A stretch of DNA of 64,000 nt from Thamnaconus septentrionalis (lineage: Eukaryota; Chordata; Actinopteri; Tetraodontiformes; Monacanthidae). The stretch's first letter is position 1; each line of letters opens with the position of its first letter. Below the pieces are notes generated by a model. It did not search any database, was not told the DNA's origin, and worked only from the letters and a program-made list of their open reading frames with translations. The DNA is taken from assembly GCA_009823395.1 (NCBI GenBank), contig CM020502.1, positions 26,042,944 to 26,106,943 on the forward strand, given 5' to 3'. Shown here piece by piece: positions 33,021-45,332 of this stretch. A program made the translations under genes and the position numbers.

Positions 33021-35107
33021 TCATGTTTAAATGCAAAACTCCAGCCGGGAACAAGTGTGGAGGAGGTGGCTGAGCCGTGCATGCTCACCTTAACAAGTCT
33101 GGGGTTGTGTTTTTAATTTATTTTTTTATACTGTCGTTGCTGCGGTGGCTGCAGGGACAAACTTGGGGAAAGTAAAGTCAGTCGGGGGCGGCGGTCCTGA
33201 TAAAGGGATTATAACCCTGCGAGGCGCCGTTGTTTAGTCTGCTGAGCCGCTCTGCAGAAGATGCAGCGTCACGATAACGTTCACGGCGTTCCGGGGCCAC
33301 AGACGCGTCCTCTGTTATGACTAATCACAAAGCTGCCGCCGCCGCCGCTGCTGCTGCTGCTGGTGGGTCTGAATCGCACAGAAGGACGCACTGAAAAAAA
33401 AAACAAAGCACCGCCAGCGTCGGTGAAAGACGTCGAGGGACCGCGTGACGCACTCTCAGATGAGGCCTTGTTGTCCGAATTATTGTTTTCTTTTTTAACC
33501 CCTCCCTAATGTTCTTTGTCTCAGACGCTCCATTACATTTATTATGCTAATAGGAAGGAAGCCCACTGGTTCTGATCAGGCGCTGCGTCAACATGACGTC
33601 AGTGTTTTCTTTATCATGTCGGAGGAGGAGGAGGAGGAGAGAACTGGAAAAATAGATTATTCATAAAATTGTCAGACGGTGATAAGAGGGGTTGAGATAT
33701 CTGATTTGCAGCTCTGGGCACCTGGATCGAAATCCCGCCCCACCGCCGAGGATTCTGGGTAAGATGTGCAAGCTCCTCGCGTTGGGAAAAAAATTGGGCA
33801 GAACCACATTTTCCTTTTGGATTCCGGAGAAGCAATTCGGCTCGAGAGAAAATTCTGCGGGACGGGATGTGAGGCACGGAAATGAAAAAAAAGAGCCAAA
33901 TATTCTCATGTCGACACATGCAGTGGAAATCGCAAGCTTGCGAAAAAAAATCTCAAAGTCATTGTTGCCTCTGCATTTATTGAGGGAAAATGAATATCCA
34001 GAAATTCTAAAAACTGAAAAACATATTATTTTATTTCGCACTCTTTCTGAGGATTCTTCTGCAACTGCGGGGTCACATGGTTACGCTGGGAATCTGGGAT
34101 TGGATGGCAGGACGATGCAGGATTTTTCTCTCCAGCCTGATTATTTGGGTCCGTTGGGATCAACAGTGCTCCATGAAATCGGAAAACTGGCCGCGTTGAC
34201 TCTGAACCCGTTAATCAGGTTCATCCCAGATGGCCGTTCGTGGTCGCAGGTTGGTGTCGCGGCGCCCCTCGTTGACAGATTGGGGGAAATGGCACGGCGA
34301 CAATAATTGCCTCGTCTCCAAGTCTTGTGTCATTATTATTATTGTTATAATTTTTTTTTTTTTTAATCAGCTCAGCTAATGTGGAAAGCCACTAATTGAC
34401 ACCGACCCCTGGTTAAATGGCCTCCGTTCTAATCACAATGTTAATGAATCGGGCAAATAAAAATGCAAATCACCGTAGACTGACTTCTTTTTTGTTGTCT
34501 TCTCTCGTTCCAAAACACGTTGAGGACAAAACTGAGCCCTTGTGTTTAATCAGCCCAGGGATGGATTTTGTTTTATTGCTTAGCTTTATTATAACCTCTT
34601 TTCAAGGTCTTTGACACAGATGGGTATGTACGGGGCCTTGGCTGAAATTCACGCAAAGTAAAGTCAAAGTCTTGATGTTGAGTTTGACTAAACATGAGCT
34701 GTCTTGGACTTGAACGGAGAAGTTTTTTTTAGTTTGCAAAATAGAATTAATAAAGGGGACAGATGTCATGTACAGATGTGATGTACATGAATTCTCTCCT
34801 GACTGAGTCGATGGGCGGCGGGACCTCCGATCTGGGAGGGTCCCGGCAGGTGAAAAACGTCCATCATGGTCATAAAGAAGAGCCAATGTTCTTCCTGGGA
34901 GCCGCCATGACCCAGCCACCGTGTTTTATACCTTGCACTCCATCACCTTAATATGCAGAGAATTACCTTAGCCTAGCGGGGGTGGCAGCGTCGAAAAGGT
35001 GGCTTATAAAAAAGGTGGCTGGTCTGACCGGCTCGTGTCAAAGCTTTGATAAGGCATATTCTGTACAGCAACTATGATCAGTTTTTGCATTTTAAGGCAG
35101 AGTCAAG
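33019..35107. other. Non-coding; one long unassigned ORF
   Basis: A GCC/GCT run lies at 33335-33362. The plus-strand frame at 33692-34306 is open for 204 codons without low-complexity sequence, but it shows no domain, no signal peptide and no family I recognise. Frames on the minus strand are also open there. Confidence 0.4.
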
Positions 35108-36449
35108 CATGAGAAGTTCATGTATCTCATCACTTTTGCAGATGATGTGACGTTTCTCTGCTGTGATGATGTTTGCGCCCTGCTTTTGATGGTTAATGTT
35201 TCGTAAATTCTGCTGAAGGTCAACGCGGCATCTTTGGAAGTTTTGATTGTGGACAAAATGAAAAACAAGTGTTGAGGCCCAAAACCACTGAATCGCCCCC
35301 TGCTGTTAAGTTGGAGCTCTGCCGCAAACCTCCTCCTGCTCTCCTTAAAGATATCTGTATTAAATAATGAAGTAGTTTAAAAAAGGGCCTTTTTTTTAAA
35401 ACAAACAAAACAAATACAAATTAAACAGATAAACATAGGGATTTGAAACTAAAAGGATGTGCAAACATTTTTGTGTTTTGTTTTGTTTGCTTTGCGTTGT
35501 GTTTTTCATGTTGTACTTTTATGCCGCGTTTACTTTTCAGGGGTTGATTCATCGAGTCTTTTTATTTTTACTTGACTTTGATGTGCTTATGCACCGATGC
35601 ACCCCCTCCCCCCCGCCCCCCCGCCCTCCTCACCTCCCAAACCCCCACACGCAACACAAATTACAGTCAAAAGAAAAAGATAAAGGGGAAATGAATGGGA
35701 AGTTTTGATTAAATTATTTCATTTTAACCTTTTGAAGCTGGATTGTCAAGAAAACAACAACAAAAACAGTTCAGCTCAAGCTTTGCTGCCATGACAAACT
35801 TTGTTCCCCCACAAACTATATGCGACAACAATTTTTTGTATAATATGAATGATTAAATTCCTGCGCTGATCCAGCAGTGGGGACCCTGAGCGTCTGATCA
35901 AACTTTGACGGCCTCTCGTTTCTGTGATTCCGCTCCGCTGCGACGCGCTCAGACTCCATTAAGCCGACGAGGACGAACTCAGGGATCCGCGGGGACGGAA
36001 GCGTTCGCATCACATTCCGTCGCTCCTCCAAGAAAGAGACTCCCCCTCCCCACTCACTCCACCCCCCACCCCCTCTCTGCCTTCCTGTCTGCCAAATGGC
36101 TGTTTTCTGTCGCCCGCTCGCCCGCCTGCCCTCGTTTGCTCCGCCGTCTTATTACAGAAGCGAGCTCGCTGCGTCCTGAGTGCTTTTTTTTTTGTTGTTT
36201 TTTTACATGGACCACATGGAGTCCCGAGTCTCCGAGTGTCTGTAATGCAGTTTCCTGGTAGCTCAGAGGAGCCCCGGCTGCTCCTTCCAGCCTTTTTTTT
36301 CCTTCTTCTGCGAGCGGCCGGAACCCTTCGGCGTTCATCGGGAGGTTGGTGGGAGGCGAGTCTGAACCGGCGGGGAGGGGGTCACCGATCTCCTCCACGC
36401 TCCTCTCTCACTCTCCCTTCATTATCTGCTCTTAGCCGCGATCCCAGCA
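35108..36449. other. Non-coding; isolated FADD-type motif and CTCF-like site
   Basis: A plus-strand frame at 35114-35205 contains FADDV (see findings). A minus-strand CTCF-like site (12 of 14) lies at 35293-35306. C-rich DNA lies at 35600-35650. No gene recognised. Confidence 0.4.
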
Positions 36450-36497
36450 GGGGTGCGGAGGGGTGAGGGTGAGGGTGGGGGAGGGGGTGAGGGAGGG
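36450..36497 (+). other. G-rich tract with G-quadruplex potential
   Basis: Successive GGG, GGGG, GGG, GGG, GGGGG and GGGGG runs with 1-4 base loops (GTGAGGGTGAGGGTGGGGGA). A second G10-type run follows a short TG array at about 36613-36645. Confidence 0.6.
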
Positions 36498-36767
36498 CGT
36501 GTGTCTCAACGCAAAGCCTGGTTATGTAACCGTCTGAGCGGCCGACTGTCAGCCCACTTTGAGACATCGGGCTTCAATCTGGCAGCTTTACATTTGGGGG
36601 TGGGGTGAGGGTGTGTGTGTGTGTGTGTGTGTGGGGGGGGGGGGTCGCTAGCTCACGGCGACCAAAAAAACGGCGTTATTTAAAAGCACATGACTAATGG
36701 GGACGGATATTGTTTCCCCCCTTGCCGAGTCGGTAGCTGCGTCGTTCCTGCGTCTGCCGCTGAGAAA

Positions 36768-36806
36768 GAGGAGGAGGAGGAGGAGGAGGAGGAGGAGGAG
36801 GAGGAG
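36768..36806. repeat. (GGA)n trinucleotide microsatellite
   Basis: About 12 GGA units. It reads as poly-Glu, poly-Arg or poly-Pro in the different frames. Confidence 0.96.
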
Positions 36807-39272
36807 CTCCCCGCCGGATTGTCTGAGGCGGCGGAGCAGCAGCAGCCGTGCGCGTGCGCGTGCACGCACGCCCAAGAGCCCAGTGCAAACAAAGAGAGTG
36901 ATTAGAAGGATCTGTTTAACCTCGGGCCAGAAGGACGGCGTTATTAGAGTGGGAGGGTTTAGTCGACTCTGCGCTCCACTCGCCGCCTCCGCCGTGAGAC
37001 GAGACACGGCGCCACTCGAACAACGCAGCTTATTAGATTCTCATTAGGCGGATTCCACCGTCGGAGGACCAGAAGGTTTCTCAGAGCCAGCGTCGCATCT
37101 CTGGGTGTCCAGGAAATGCAGCGTTTAGCCCTCTGTTTGCAGCCTGCCGCTCAAAACTTTACGCTGAGGTTTTGTTGAAAGCTCCCCTCCAAAAAAACAT
37201 AGTAAATAGTTGACGGAAACTTTCCCTCCTGCCGGGGTTCATTTCAAAAATCAAAGCCTCCCAGATATCGTCACAGTAGAAACTCCATTCAGAACTTCAG
37301 AACGACGGGAATCGTCAAGATCTGCGCTGAGAGTTCAGGGCGAGACCTCGCCTGTTGTCTGGGATTATTGAAGGTTAGCTCGGCCGCGGCACTCTCAGTC
37401 AGAGGCTGAGGAGGAGGATCCATCACAGAGGCGCCAGATCAGCTCTTGTCGCGCTTTGATTCTGCCTCCAATCTCCATGGCAGCCGACCCGACCTCTCAC
37501 ACTGTCGCTCCTGGGTTATTATCATTATTATGATGTCTCATTAATTGCACAGTCCAGGGGTGAGACTGTGAACTTCTTCTTTCGGATCGGGAAAAGACGG
37601 CGATGAAGGTTCTCCTTCTGTGGTTCTTCTGAGGCTCAAATGAGGTTGAATTCACCAATTCAAGCAGCACCTTTTTTTTCTTGATGAATCCTTTCCCCCC
37701 TCAACCAACATTGCAGCATGTGCTATGTTTGCCTTTTTTATAAACATATCCTTGATTGGAGCTAAAACAGGTGGAACTGAGGAGACCTCACGCTGTTCAG
37801 TTCCCCCTTCTACATTTCATTTGCGGCCGAACCCCTGAAATGAGACAGCAGCACTGTCTTCCTCCACCGGGAGTTGGAAACTGTTTCATTACGGAGCTTT
37901 TGGAGAGTGAAGCAAAAATAAAAAAAAAAAAAAGCTGTGCTGCAGCACGATGTGACAGATGTGGATGTGTGGGGTCCCAGGATTAAGAAATTAGCATGGA
38001 AGCGGCGGCGGTGGCAGCAGAGTTGTTTCTGTGTTGTTTCCCCCTGGTGTGTTTCTCCATTTCCATTTCCATTCCCGCAGCTGACGTCGCAACATTTCAC
38101 GCGGCCATTCGCGAGCCAGAGCGGACGGATTGCTTTACGGACGTGGCGCTGCCGTGCTCCGGCGGTCGTTTTGGCTCGTTGTATTTGTTGTTTCTAGTTT
38201 ATCATCAATTGTCGGTCGATTGTCATGAAACAACAGAAAAACGGGACTTAATGAGGCTGCTGAGATCGTAGTGAGACAGACTCCGCCTACTGTTGACTAA
38301 TACTTTCCAAGTCCATCCTTCATTCCTCTGCTTTTTCCTCAAGATCTGTTTCAAATTCATTTGAATTGCAACAAAAAGGAAATGCCGCAAAATTAAATTT
38401 AATATCAGTCATTATGCTTTTATTGTGACACCACTGTTGCATTTTAGTCTGAGGATTAAAGCATTCTCTGAGCATCCACCATGTTTTCAGTCCCTCTGCA
38501 ACCAGCCTTGACTTTTCTTTTCATTATTGCACTTGAGCAAAAAAAACATTTTTATTTTTTTATTTTTTCAACAGGCACTCGACAACGGCATCGCTGTGCT
38601 GCGCCGCGGCAGCGAGCGAGCGAGCTGGCGGGCGAGAATAATTTCTCACACATTCAGACCAATTTCACTTCGTACTTGAGAGGGAAAAGCCTCCGGGCTC
38701 CGCGCGTCCATTGTGCAAATTTACACAATGGATGCCTCGGAAGTAATGAAAAAAAAAATATTTGTGCATTTTTCTCAAATATTAGCGTCTGACCTTTTCA
38801 TGCCGCCTCCCTTAATCCCTCTGCAAATCGCCCGGTAACCTGCCGCTGATTAAAGCTGCCGTCGCCTTCTCCAGAATTGATGATCAACATTTTTTTCTTC
38901 TTCACCTACTCTTCATTTTTTTCTTCTTCTTCTTCTGTTCATGCATTCTGCTTTATCTCGGCCCGGCAGAGCGGCTCGCCCGTTGTCATATTGGGCTCTG
39001 CCACTGGACTGCTTGGATGGCTGAGGGTGGAGGTGTTGGAGGGGGAGGGGCTTCAGTCCTGCACTGGGCTGATAACTTGAGCGTCGGACCAGGTGTTGTG
39101 CTCCGCCAGCCAGATTTGCATTTTTGTCTCCTCGCAACAACTTTTGGAGACAGCGGAGGGCGCCGCGTCCGATGAGGCCGCCGCCGCCGCTGCCTGATTA
39201 ACAAGCGCCTCTTTATCGCTGATCTGTTTGGTTTTCCTTTTTCGGGCCTGGCCAATCGGACGCGAGCTCCTC
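36807..39272. other. Non-coding
   Basis: No supported gene. An A13 run lies at 37920-37933. The plus-strand ORF at 37996-38271 has a signal-peptide-like start (see findings). CTT runs occur at 38922-38935. Confidence 0.4.
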
Positions 39273-39301
39273 ACCGCCGCCGCCGCCGCCGCCGCCGCCG
39301 C
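39273..39301. repeat. (CCG)n trinucleotide microsatellite
   Basis: About 9 uninterrupted CCG units, all CpG. Confidence 0.95.
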
Positions 39302-39909
39302 AGGAGTGTCTCCGCTAACAAGACGCGTTTAGCATTTTAGCCTCAGGTGGTTGAGTCGGCGGTCAAGTCGAGGGAATGATTATTTTTGAAAAACAGTCGG
39401 CAGCGGCCCCTGACGCCTCTCTGGAAAACCAGGGTGACTGTGTGTGTGTTGGGGGGGGCAGTATGGTCGCAAATGGAGAGCAGCAGGAGCAGCGGCGGCG
39501 GCGGCGCTCAAATGGCTTTATAATGAATTAGTCAAGCTCGGAAATGAAACTTCCTCCGTCAGCCGGATGGCGCTCCGACCTGTTCTCGCTGCCGCTGCAA
39601 CGAGATGAGAGTGCCTGCATGCTGATTTTCTAACTAGGTTATTGGTCACCCCCCCTCCCGTTCCCCTCCTCCGTTTGCTCTCCTTCCCCGCTGTAAGTCT
39701 CCGAGTGTTTTTCCGCCTGTCGCATTGAAAGAGCGCCTCCATATTTCAGGAAGATGCTGAAAAAAAGGAGAAACTCTGGAATTAGGACACATTTTCTTAA
39801 TGGGGACCCTGACATTTCTCCCCCTTTCTTGCTTTCTCTCTCCCACACATACACTGACCTTGTTCTCACAGGTAACACGCACACTCTCTCGCTCTCTCGC
39901 TCCCTCGCT

Positions 39910-39911
<2 letters not shown>
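39302..39911. other. Non-coding
   Basis: Contains a G7 run at 39451-39457 and CTCG-rich sequence at 39883-39910 leading into the next array. No gene. Confidence 0.45.

Positions 39912-39943
<32 letters not shown>
39912..39943. repeat. (CA)16 microsatellite
   Basis: Uninterrupted dinucleotide array. Confidence 0.96.
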
Positions 39944-39944
<1 letters not shown>

Positions 39945-41688
39945 CGGTGAACTATTTCTATGCAACCCCCCTCCCCTCGCCACAGCCATTCCGGAGCAGT
40001 TTCGGGGGATAATAGCACTCACAAATCATCCGCCGGCCACTCGGAGCCGCTGGAATTGATGTGCCTTCGTTTGAAAACAATGGTGCTGCCTTATGAGGGG
40101 CCTCACGATGTCATAACTTCAGTCGCTGACAGGGCCCCTTTTTTCCCGGGTGTATTTTGGCCCCCGAGATAGGTAGCCGGTAGCCTGTAAAAAGAAATTT
40201 ACCCTGAGCCTTAATCAATGGACGACAAGTGCACAGCACCAATGGTGAACCAGCTCGATTCTGAGGGGGAAAAAATAAATATAAAAAACTCAACTGGACT
40301 TCTCAGGCGGAGGTTTTATAAAGCGGAGGAAAAAACTTGGCAGGTCACTGATCAGATTTGTGGATGTGTGGCCCTGTAGCTTGCTGGCTAGCTGCTAAAC
40401 CCCCGCGGTGTTTAACTAGATTCTCCGCAAAGCCAGTCTGGAGTTGAACAAAACAATGTTTTCAACTGAGGAAAAACATTCAGTGATATTTTTTTTCAAA
40501 AAACAGAGACATTTTCAGTGTGAAAGCTCCGTTCACGTCACAATAAAACATCCACTACCGCAGCAGCCAGGCTAATGTTCTTTGCCGCAGCTAAGGATCC
40601 CATTGCTTCCTGTTTGTCTTCTTCAAAGGCTGTTAGAGGGGGCTTGTAGTTTTTGCGACTCTTGTAACCTGCGCTGTAAGGTTTTGTTCTTCTTCGAATG
40701 TGAGAATAGCATCCAGTAAGGATCAAACAGTCACTGTAGCAGCACCCCGGCTAATCACGTTAGCAGCATTCCTTTGTTTACAACCGGTTGCCTTTTCCTG
40801 CTCTTCTTCTGTGTTTTATTTCACCCTCACACCTCCCACCGCTTTATCAGGGACGCTAGCCGACCATCTGCAGAATCGACTGCCGCGAAAAAACGCCGAA
40901 CTACTGGGTGTTGACAAGATGGATGTGCATGATTTTCCGAGTTTAGCGATCCGAGGGCGTAAAACCATCAGCTTTAGTCGCAGCACACCTGGGCTCCTTA
41001 TCTCCAACCGCGTCCGGCGGCGCTGTATTGTCTGTTGCTGGATATCCTGCTACAAGCCGCGGCCAACAAAAGGGGAGATAAACCAGCCAGAGTCCGTTAA
41101 GCCACATGAAAAGGTTCCCGGAGAGCTTCGGGATGAGTGGCTACATCAGCAAACCCCTCCCACTCTTTTTCTCTCAATGGAATCTGATAAAGTGAAGTTT
41201 GGTTGCAGGACTCATAAATTATTCATGCGGTGAAATGAAAAGAAAGTCAAGATCTCTGGAGTTTTTGTTTTTTTTCCCCCTTCCACTAGATAAGTGAGCT
41301 GGGCGTCCTGACTCGGACTCGCTAATTAAATTAAATGATCCCTGGAATCGGGAAATAGGTGGGTTCGGGGGGGTAGAAACTTCTTTCCATCGGAATCGCG
41401 CCGCACCTCGTAATAGATTCCGCCCACGCTCGCTGACATTTTCCGCACAGGGTGCACGAGGTTAAGCACAGCCTGTGTATGAAAAGATTAGCACCGCGGC
41501 TAATAACAGGAATTACGGATGGCTGTGGAGCGACGGCGCTTAATTGGAATTTGATTGACTTGGCTGCGTCGCACCTGCTTTTATTTTTCCGCGTCGCCTT
41601 TTCTTTTTTCATTTTGCAAGGAGGTCGGAAGGACTGACACGGACGGACTCACATTTGGCGAACGCGCGCAGGCCGCTGCATCAAAGCG

Positions 41689-41692
<4 letters not shown>
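39944..41692. other. Non-coding; repeat-poor AT-core patch at the right end
   Basis: No supported gene. The 177-codon plus-strand ORF at 40700-41233 shows no recognisable domain. The segment 41315-41580 is free of simple repeats and holds several homeodomain-like cores (GCTAATTAAATTAAAT, GCTAATAACAGGAATTACGG, CTTAATTGGAATTTGATTG), a texture seen in conserved non-coding elements. Confidence 0.35.

Positions 41693-41721
<29 letters not shown>
41693..41721. repeat. (GT)n microsatellite
   Basis: About 14 uninterrupted units. Confidence 0.95.
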
Positions 41722-41723
<2 letters not shown>

Positions 41724-43359
41724 ATCTTTGCATGGCGGATGCATCATTTCCACTGGCGAGCGCCTGCGAACCACCTGCACCTCATATCTAAGTTTCATGA
41801 GCCATGCCCTGCCCCCCCCCACCCCACCCCACCCCTCTTCCCCTCTCCTTCCCCACCGCAGCCGCCACAAACAAAAAGGCCGAGTGCGCGCCGTCGGCTC
41901 CTGCTCTCGCCAAGATGGATGCTCGCTCTCATTTTGTGCAGCCTGTCGACTGTGTCTGCCGAGCGAGCGCTGTGACATTTCCTGCCGATTGCTTGCTAAT
42001 ACGCTTGTTTTTTAGTTTTTTTTTCTTTGTGAATGTATCCCAATCCAGGAGGCAAAGCATGAACTTCCTTCTCATTAAAGCTCCGGGAACAACCAAACCA
42101 ATCTTTTTCATTTTTTTTTCCCGCCTGAGTATGTGTGTGTAGTGTGTGTGTGTGTGTGTAGCTGTTGCTCCTAAATCACTTTCACGCAGCAGGCCGCAGA
42201 TGTTTAATCTCATTTTCATCAGCGGTGCAGCAGGTTGTTTTTTTTCCATTTTTTCTTGTCACCGTGCAAAAAGACTTTCTCCGGCAGACCTTTCATGTGA
42301 GAAAATCCCATGAAGCTGCAAGTGGAACAACTTCTGAGGCTGTTGTTTCTCTGGCAGCAGGTTCCAAATCTCCCCGCACCGTCCACCCGCCCCCATCCCA
42401 CAAAGAGAAAAATGTAGGCTGAGCCAAAGGCCAAGACATTCATCATCTCCGGGGTCAGCGTCTGGGGTCAGAGGAGAAGACGGAAAAAATCCGCTTCTGT
42501 TGCAGGAAATATTCATCTCCACTCCAGAGAAAGGGACCAGACAGTAAACTGAAAACACTCACGCGCAGGAGCTGCATTCTTTCACTCGGTCATTTATGGG
42601 TATTAAGACGTAAACACGACACAGAGGGAACGAGTAAACCTGTCGGATTTGCGCTGTCGTGCCAAAACTTAGCAGAAAGCGAAAAAGTGAGAGCGAGCGC
42701 GTTGATTCCGGCGGGATCATAAAGCCGTCGCACGCGAGGCTTCGGCCTCCAGTTTACTTTCCAACAGGAAGCTCCAAACTGTTTGGTTCAGTAATGAAAC
42801 CCAGATGGTGCCAACCCATCCGGGGGGCTTTTCACCAAACTGGCAACGCGCGATGGTTCCCCGCCGTTCATTCCGACATATTTGCTCATTTTGTAAACAA
42901 ACACTATATCTTGGCGCTGGCGCAAAAAAAGAGGGAGAATAAAAAAAAAACAACCCCCGGCTCTCTGGAGGGGAGGGAAGGCACTGGAAAATTTTCCCGC
43001 CACCGTTTACAATCTGGCCAATCGGACATCTTGGCGGCTGAAGTGAGCGCCGCGATGTTACCGCGGGCACCTGCTTTTCATGCCGGACATCAAAGCGGCT
43101 CCCAAATGAGACCCGGCGGGGCAGCGAGAGCGGCCAGGACATCAGCAGTTTGGGCTGAGTGTTTGCACTTGTTTGAGCCGTGGAACGGAGCCCGGTGGAC
43201 GAGGCGTTTTTGGAGGGAAACTGTTTGGAAAGTGAGAAGTGTGGACGGCCACATACTGGCTATTTGTGTTTGTGTGTGTGTGTGTGCGAGCGATTGTGTA
43301 GTACATGCAGCGCTGGAGTCCATGTCTAGTTTTCCCAAAGGGCCGATGAAAGGCTTGTT
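41722..43359. other. Non-coding
   Basis: A polypyrimidine C-rich tract lies at 41805-41860, short TG runs at 42131-42158 and 43264-43285. No gene. The 365-codon ORF beginning at 42659 is rejected (see below). Confidence 0.45.
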
Positions 43360-43610
43360 GTATCACAAACTGTACCGTATCACATCACATATCGTATCGT
43401 ATTGTATATCGTATTGTATCACATGTATTGTATATTGCATTGTATTGCATCACGTATTGTATTGTGTTATATCAAATTTTGGATTTGACGCATATGGAAT
43501 TGTGGCATCATCTATCATATCATATTATGTCACATCTCATGTGATCAGAGCATCTCGTATATCATATACCATATATGTTGTGCCACAATCTATCATATAT
43601 CTTATCGCCC
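43360..43610. repeat. Degenerate minisatellite-like array of GTATTGTATCACAT-type units
   Basis: Variants of TATCRTATTGTA and TATCACATGTATTG recur about every 10-17 bp over roughly 250 bp: the first half is GTATTG-rich, the second half ATCATAT-rich. This makes a nearly continuous TA/CA-rich stretch without exact copies. Confidence 0.7.
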
Positions 43611-44338
43611 GTACCACACATCATCCAGATATCCTAGCGGCAGTCGCATCACATTCTCACCACAGCTGGACGGACGTCCTTGAAGAGGAGCTCTCACTCT
43701 CCGCTTGTTTAATCCATGATTGTTGTGCAATTGCCAACAAACCCCGGCCCGATTGAACCTGTTTAATCAGCCTCCGCATCGACAAAAGGCTCCAAACACC
43801 GGGCAAACGCCGGGAAGCTGTTTGTGATGGAGGGAGAAGCCTCGCACGGCCGCTCCGAGACTGACAGCTGGATAGGTGGGGGAGGGGCCGGCGGACCTGT
43901 GCGTGTGCGGAGTGGGAGTGGGAGTGAGGAGGGGTTGGGGGGGTCATGCGGTGCGTCGGCCCTGGGATGTAAATGCAGCTAAGCATTGTGGGAGACGTGC
44001 GGCGCGCACCTCTCCGGGACGAGCTGTTGGACGAGGAGCGACAGGAGGTCAGAGGAGGAGGAGGAGGAGGTGGGGGAGGAGGAAGCGCTGTGACGGCTCG
44101 TCAATGCCGCTGACAAGCGGATGGGTGAAGCAATAAGTTGGGGAGCCGCGGTTTTATTTATTTATTTATTTATTTAGTTCCGGCGCCGCACACGTGTCCC
44201 TGAAAAAAAGCGGTTTGGCCGCGTTGAACTTTTGTCTTATTTTCCACACATCCCAATTTCACGGCCTCCGTACGAGAACCTAGTGCTTGTCACTGCAGGA
44301 ATCTGATCCCAGATGATCCTAGAACATTCATGTGGCTT

Positions 44339-44342
<4 letters not shown>
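43611..44342. other. Non-coding
   Basis: GGA-rich at 44048-44083 and a (TTTA)n run at 44152-44176. No gene. Confidence 0.45.

Positions 44343-44381
<39 letters not shown>
44343..44381. repeat. (TG)n microsatellite
   Basis: About 19 uninterrupted units. Confidence 0.96.
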
Positions 44382-44385
<4 letters not shown>

Positions 44386-44439
44386 CATTACCCGGCGACG
44401 GCTCCTGACGTTTGGCTAGCGTTGACGGAACACGGAGTA

Positions 44440-44580
44440 AAGAGAAAGAGGAGGAGGAAGAGGGGGAGGAGGAGGAGGAGGAGATCGGGCTGATGCGATG
44501 GATTGGAGTGGTGGAAGGGTGGGGGTGTGGGGGTGGGGGGCAGGAGGGGGGAGAGGCGTGAGTGGTGAGCGGGGATGGAA
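44440..44580 (+). other. GGA-rich and G-rich purine tract
   Basis: Imperfect GGA units (about 44447-44484) are followed by a G-quadruplex-prone stretch (GGGTGGGGGTGTGGGGGTGG at 44517-44536 and on to about 44551). Confidence 0.65.
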
Positions 44581-45241
44581 GTCGGGGAAAGAGGCCGACC
44601 AACTAAATCACCAGGCAGCACATAATTGGACGAGGTGCACTCAGGAGAGAGTGGCGGCACGACGGAAAGTGACACCTGTGATTTGCAATTAACTCCGGGG
44701 GAGGATGGATCAGGGTTGGATCTGGGCAGTCGCATTCATTCCCACTCATTTAGACGGATGGCGAACCGCCGGCAGAACGGGACGGTTTGAACCATTTCTT
44801 TTATTTCCTCCACCTCAACATCACAGTTTCAATGTTAACTTTTTATCCTTTGTTGACTTTTAACAGAGAGAAAGGCGCTCCGCCATGTCGGAGCAGCGCC
44901 CCTCGATGGCCAGTTATGGCGCTATTAACACTTTGGTTGCCTGCCCAGCAACCGGTCAGGAGAAAAAACTTCCTTCCAAAAAGGAAGAGGGTTTTTAATT
45001 CATTAAAGGTTATGTGTGTAATATTTGGAAGAATTTTGAAGAATAAAAAAAAAAATCATCCCTCTTTCCAAAAATAGCGAGGAGGAGGAGAGTCAGTTGA
45101 TACTCTGCGCTAACAGCCTCCAATTAGCCGCCGGCTGGGGAAGCGAGACGTCTGCGGTTGAGCGAAGTTGGTCCTCGGTATTGATTGGGTTGGAAAAGGT
45201 GTAAAACCGGAGGAGAGGACGGCCAGGACGACCTCGTCTCT
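44581..45241. other. Non-coding
   Basis: No gene or named repeat seen. Confidence 0.45.
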
Positions 45242-45267
45242 CACTGACTGACTGACTGACTGACTGA
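45242..45267. repeat. (ACTG)6 tetranucleotide microsatellite
   Basis: Six uninterrupted ACTG units. Confidence 0.95.
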
Positions 45268-45318
45268 GACGAGCGGCCCAACGGCGGTCGCACGACACAT
45301 CGCTGCTCCCCGTCAGCG

Positions 45319-45332
45319 CTGCCCCCCAGTGG
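45319..45332 (-). promoter_or_regulatory. CTCF-like site (13 of 14)
   Basis: The minus strand reads CCACTGGGGGGCAG, differing from the CCASYAGRKGGCRS core only at position 6. Confidence 0.45.

Noticed and set aside
33692..34306. 204-codon plus-strand ORF without simple repeats
   Set aside because: No domain or family recognised, overlapping minus-strand frames are also open, and no splice or promoter signals single it out. It remains only a chance-length ORF unless expression is shown.
40700..41233. 177-codon plus-strand ORF
   Set aside because: No recognisable domain or signal; mixed composition typical of chance ORFs.
42659..43756. Longest ORF (365 codons, plus strand)
   Set aside because: No recognisable domain. 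It passes through a TG run and the degenerate TATCRTATTGTA array, where it reads as a Tyr/Ile/Val/Cys/His repeat, and it changes composition along its length. Stop-poor non-coding DNA explains it.
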